Shown here in pieces: positions 61,441-64,000 of a stretch of 64,000 nt of DNA; the first letter of the stretch is position 1; every line of letters starts with the position of its first letter. Under the pieces are notes generated by a model. The model was not told the DNA's origin, searched no databases, and saw only the letters and a list, made by a program, of their open reading frames with translations. Position numbers and translations under genes: made by a program. Source of the DNA: Paraescarpia echinospica (lineage: Eukaryota > Annelida > Polychaeta > Sabellida > Siboglinidae); assembly GCA_020002185.1 (NCBI GenBank), contig CM034541.1, forward strand, positions 53,032,553-53,096,552, written 5' to 3'.

Positions 61441-63392
61441 CGCCGCGAAAATCCCACCACCAAAATTCCCCCTCCCGTTGTCATGATACCACAGCGAAGT
61501 GGTGCTGAAGCCATGTTCCGCACTCCCATTATTAATTTAATTCCGGCGCCTATGTGTCACTATTATGTCGGAAGCTCCAACAACGTGGACTGGGTCGGAA
61601 TTGTGCTGTGTGAATGTTGGGTGTGTTTTATGAGAAAAAGCGAGATAAACGAAGTCAATTAATTTCCGTTTAATGTGCTGAAAAAAGCCATTGTACAAAT
61701 AGTTCGCAGTGCCTTGGTAATGCTGCAATGGCCGCATATAGCCACAGTGATTGTTGTGTTGCCGTAAGCGTTGACGCTGTCGCCATATCAAATGTAGTCA
61801 CGCCTCTCCAGTTATGAAATGTGATTGAACTCAGATTACCCGTTACACTGGTGGTCACTATACGTACAACACAATCATAATTTAATATACCCTCTTGCTG
61901 TGTTGCTATTTTTTCACCATACGGGGTCACTCGGGTGCACCCTACTGCTTAATTTGTCGTCAATGTCAAATTTGCCCAAATAAGAAATGTTAATAAAACG
62001 TGCATATCAGTAAAGTTACTGCCTACTAATGGTGCACAGCCTAACATATTTGCGATATTTGTAACATCATTTTGTGTGTTGTGATTTGGTGTCTGAATTA
62101 ACACGGTTGATTTTACACAGAATCGCACTGTCCACATGCTGTGGAAGTATTATAATTTGACTGTTCTGTGTGTTGAGAACTAGCAGCCAGTTCCCTGCAG
62201 TAACCGATGAGCAGCGTCGTCGCAACAGAGCATCGCCAGTCGGCTGTATACATTACGTAAATGCCTCGCGGTTGTCATCAGAATATGTAAAACAATATTT
62301 CTAAAATTTGTATCGCTGTTTGGTTGAGTGACATAACGACACAAAGGGAAGCAAAAGCATCTTGTGGACCCATGCATCTAAACAAATTAACACAAACTGA
62401 CAATTAACAACTACTGTCAAGAATATTATGACAGCAGTATATTAGAATAACCTTATCGAAAACACATATTTTAAATTGCACGGACAGAGCCCTTGTGATA
62501 GAAAGCATGACGTCACCAATGCCTACTCTTCCCAATTCGCCAGTCTCCAAACTGAGAATATTAGTTTGCGTCGCCGATTATTTGTTTTTTATTAAAACTA
62601 GTTTGGCAACATTGTGCACCGTATGGTAATTTGTACAAGTATAACTCTGTATCGAATGAATCGGAGGGAATACAAGAAACCAACATATAAGCTGGCATAC
62701 TCATACAGGTCGAGGAAACACAGGCATTCGACGCGTCACCGCAACGTCATGGTAAAACAAACTCTAGGCGTTTATTGGTCAAGCGTCGGGGGTGTATCTC
62801 AATGTATCCGCCGCCGCTGTGTTGTAGTTGCAAATGGTTAGTATATTTTAACACTTTTAGGTATATAGGTCCACATAACTGCCTTTTGTTTCTCTACAAT
62901 AAGATTGTCATCTAAACCAAAAAAACCTCGATGGGGTAGATGGCAAGTGGACAAACACACGATAGTATATTATAGTTCAGTATGTATTATATAAGTGTGC
63001 ATTAATGGTGACAGCAACGTTCTCATTTACGAGAAAAACTTATTTTGTTCGATGCCAAAATCGGCAAACTAGAGCACTGCGTATCGCTATCTTTTTCCTT
63101 GCAAGTTCTAAGCGAATGGTTTGAGTCGCGCCTATCTATTCAATGGATATTTTCGTTTTTTACGATATATTTAATAAATAGACATTTCTGGGCGAAAACT
63201 AAACTATGAAGCCTTGTTACATATTACATCCTTGCACAGTACAACACATGCATTGTTACGCGTTCAAAATTTAAAACGTGGAAGAAAACTAACTATGATT
63301 TAGCCAATGAAAACGTAGCCTGAGTGCGGTTGAGTGCAGGCGTACCCAGAATATGGGCGATAGAATATTGAACAGATTCGCCGAACATTACC
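61441..63392. other. No gene recognised
   Basis: Short frames only. No LINE, LTR or RNA motif was seen. Confidence 0.4.
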
Positions 63393-63467
63393 TCATAGAT
63401 GCTTAGTTATATGCAGATAAATCGACCAAAGAGGGACATGTATCCTCGATAAAGAATATGTTTTCAC

Positions 63468-63679
63468 CTTCACCGTCTTTCCTTGCTCGTCACATTCGTA
63501 TTTAGTCTTGCAATCAGCGTCCAAAAGTGACCACCGCAGACTCTTGCACAGCTTGCCGCCGGCGAACATGGCAAATTTATCATCTATAACCAGCTTTTTA
63601 CTCTGGGAATCCTTCCGTAGACGTATGTGAAAAGTTGTTTCATAGCATTTATAGTATATCCAGTAGCCATTACATGCAT
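63468..63679 (-). CDS. Possible host exon, Cys-containing, cut by gap
   Basis: On the minus strand a frame open from the gap reads NGYWIYYKCYETTFHIRLRK and later LCKSLRWSLLDADC and KTKYECDEQGK. It has four spaced cysteines and reaches AAG/GTGAAA at 63468/63467, a plausible donor. The frame would otherwise stop at 63395-63393. It could be an internal exon of a secreted or extracellular protein. No family is recognised. Confidence 0.35.
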
Positions 63680-64000
63680 NNNNNNNNNNNNNNNNNNNNN
63701 NNNNNNNNNNNNNNNNNNNNNNNNNNNNNNNNNNNNNNNNNNNNNNNNNNNNNNNNNNNNNNNNNNNNNNNNNNNNNNNNNNNNNNNNNNNNNNNNNNNN
63801 NNNNNNNNNNNNNNNNNNNNNNNNNNNNNNNNNNNNNNNNNNNNNNNNNNNNNNNNNNNNNNNNNNNNNNNNNNNNNNNNNNNNNNNNNNNNNNNNNNNN
63901 NNNNNNNNNNNNNNNNNNNNNNNNNNNNNNNNNNNNNNNNNNNNNNNNNNNNNNNNNNNNNNNNNNNNNNNNNNNNNNNNNNNNNNNNNNNNNNNNNNNN
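63680..64000. other. Assembly gap (N) to window end
   Basis: Undetermined bases; length beyond the window is unknown. Confidence 0.95.

Overview
This is a repeat-rich window from an animal nuclear genome, probably a marine invertebrate. The evidence is GT-AG introns, an intronless peptide-type GPCR, CR1/L2/RTE-type LINEs, a Gmr1-type LTR retrotransposon and long (AC)n/(GT)n tracts. A lophotrochozoan or an invertebrate deuterostome would both fit, and I cannot name the species.

Layout. Positions 446-20680 (copy A) and 28732-48775 (copy B) are the same ~20-kb segment in the same orientation, almost identical base for base. Each copy holds, left to right: an (AC)n/(CT)n tract; a decayed Ty3/gypsy-class element whose integrase lies before the reverse transcriptase (+); a near-perfect 90-nt hairpin; an intact-looking rhodopsin-type GPCR gene (-); and then nested LINE remnants. 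These are a CR1-like element (-), a jockey/CR1-like fragment (+), an L2-like element (-), two further fragments, and a CR1-type element (-) whose ORF carries a 2A-like motif. The copies differ by scattered substitutions and by indels of 1, 72, 41, 5, 232 and 2 bp.

Between the copies, after a 1000-N gap (20681-21680), lies an ~7-kb island (21681-28731) of different character. It is a virus- or Polinton-like element. On the minus strand it has a co-linear block: an RPA-C-like ssDNA-binding protein gene, a likely two-exon gene of unknown function, a broken PPxY/Cys-His gene, and a broken protein-primed-type family B DNA polymerase that runs into the gap. Diverging from it on the plus strand is a spliced Pro/Ser/Asp-rich gene. 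About 1 kb of tandem ~260-bp repeats separates the two directions. A second repeat field follows the plus gene, and both fields share a YACGTCAG motif. I read this as a replication and early-gene module with hr-like regulatory repeats. The polymerase is certainly family B of the Polinton/adintovirus/bidnavirus type; calling the rest viral is inference from context.

Right of copy B are an 89-bp minisatellite (48.9-50.1 kb), nested CR1/RTE/L2 LINE fragments to 58.5 kb, a long (GT)n(AT)n tract, a ~70-bp degenerate satellite split by an RTE tail with a clean target-site duplication, and unannotated sequence. It ends with a possible host exon against the final gap at 63680.

The A/B pair may be a real tandem duplication, or two haplotypes placed side by side by the assembler. 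In the second case the island would be an insertion present on one haplotype only.
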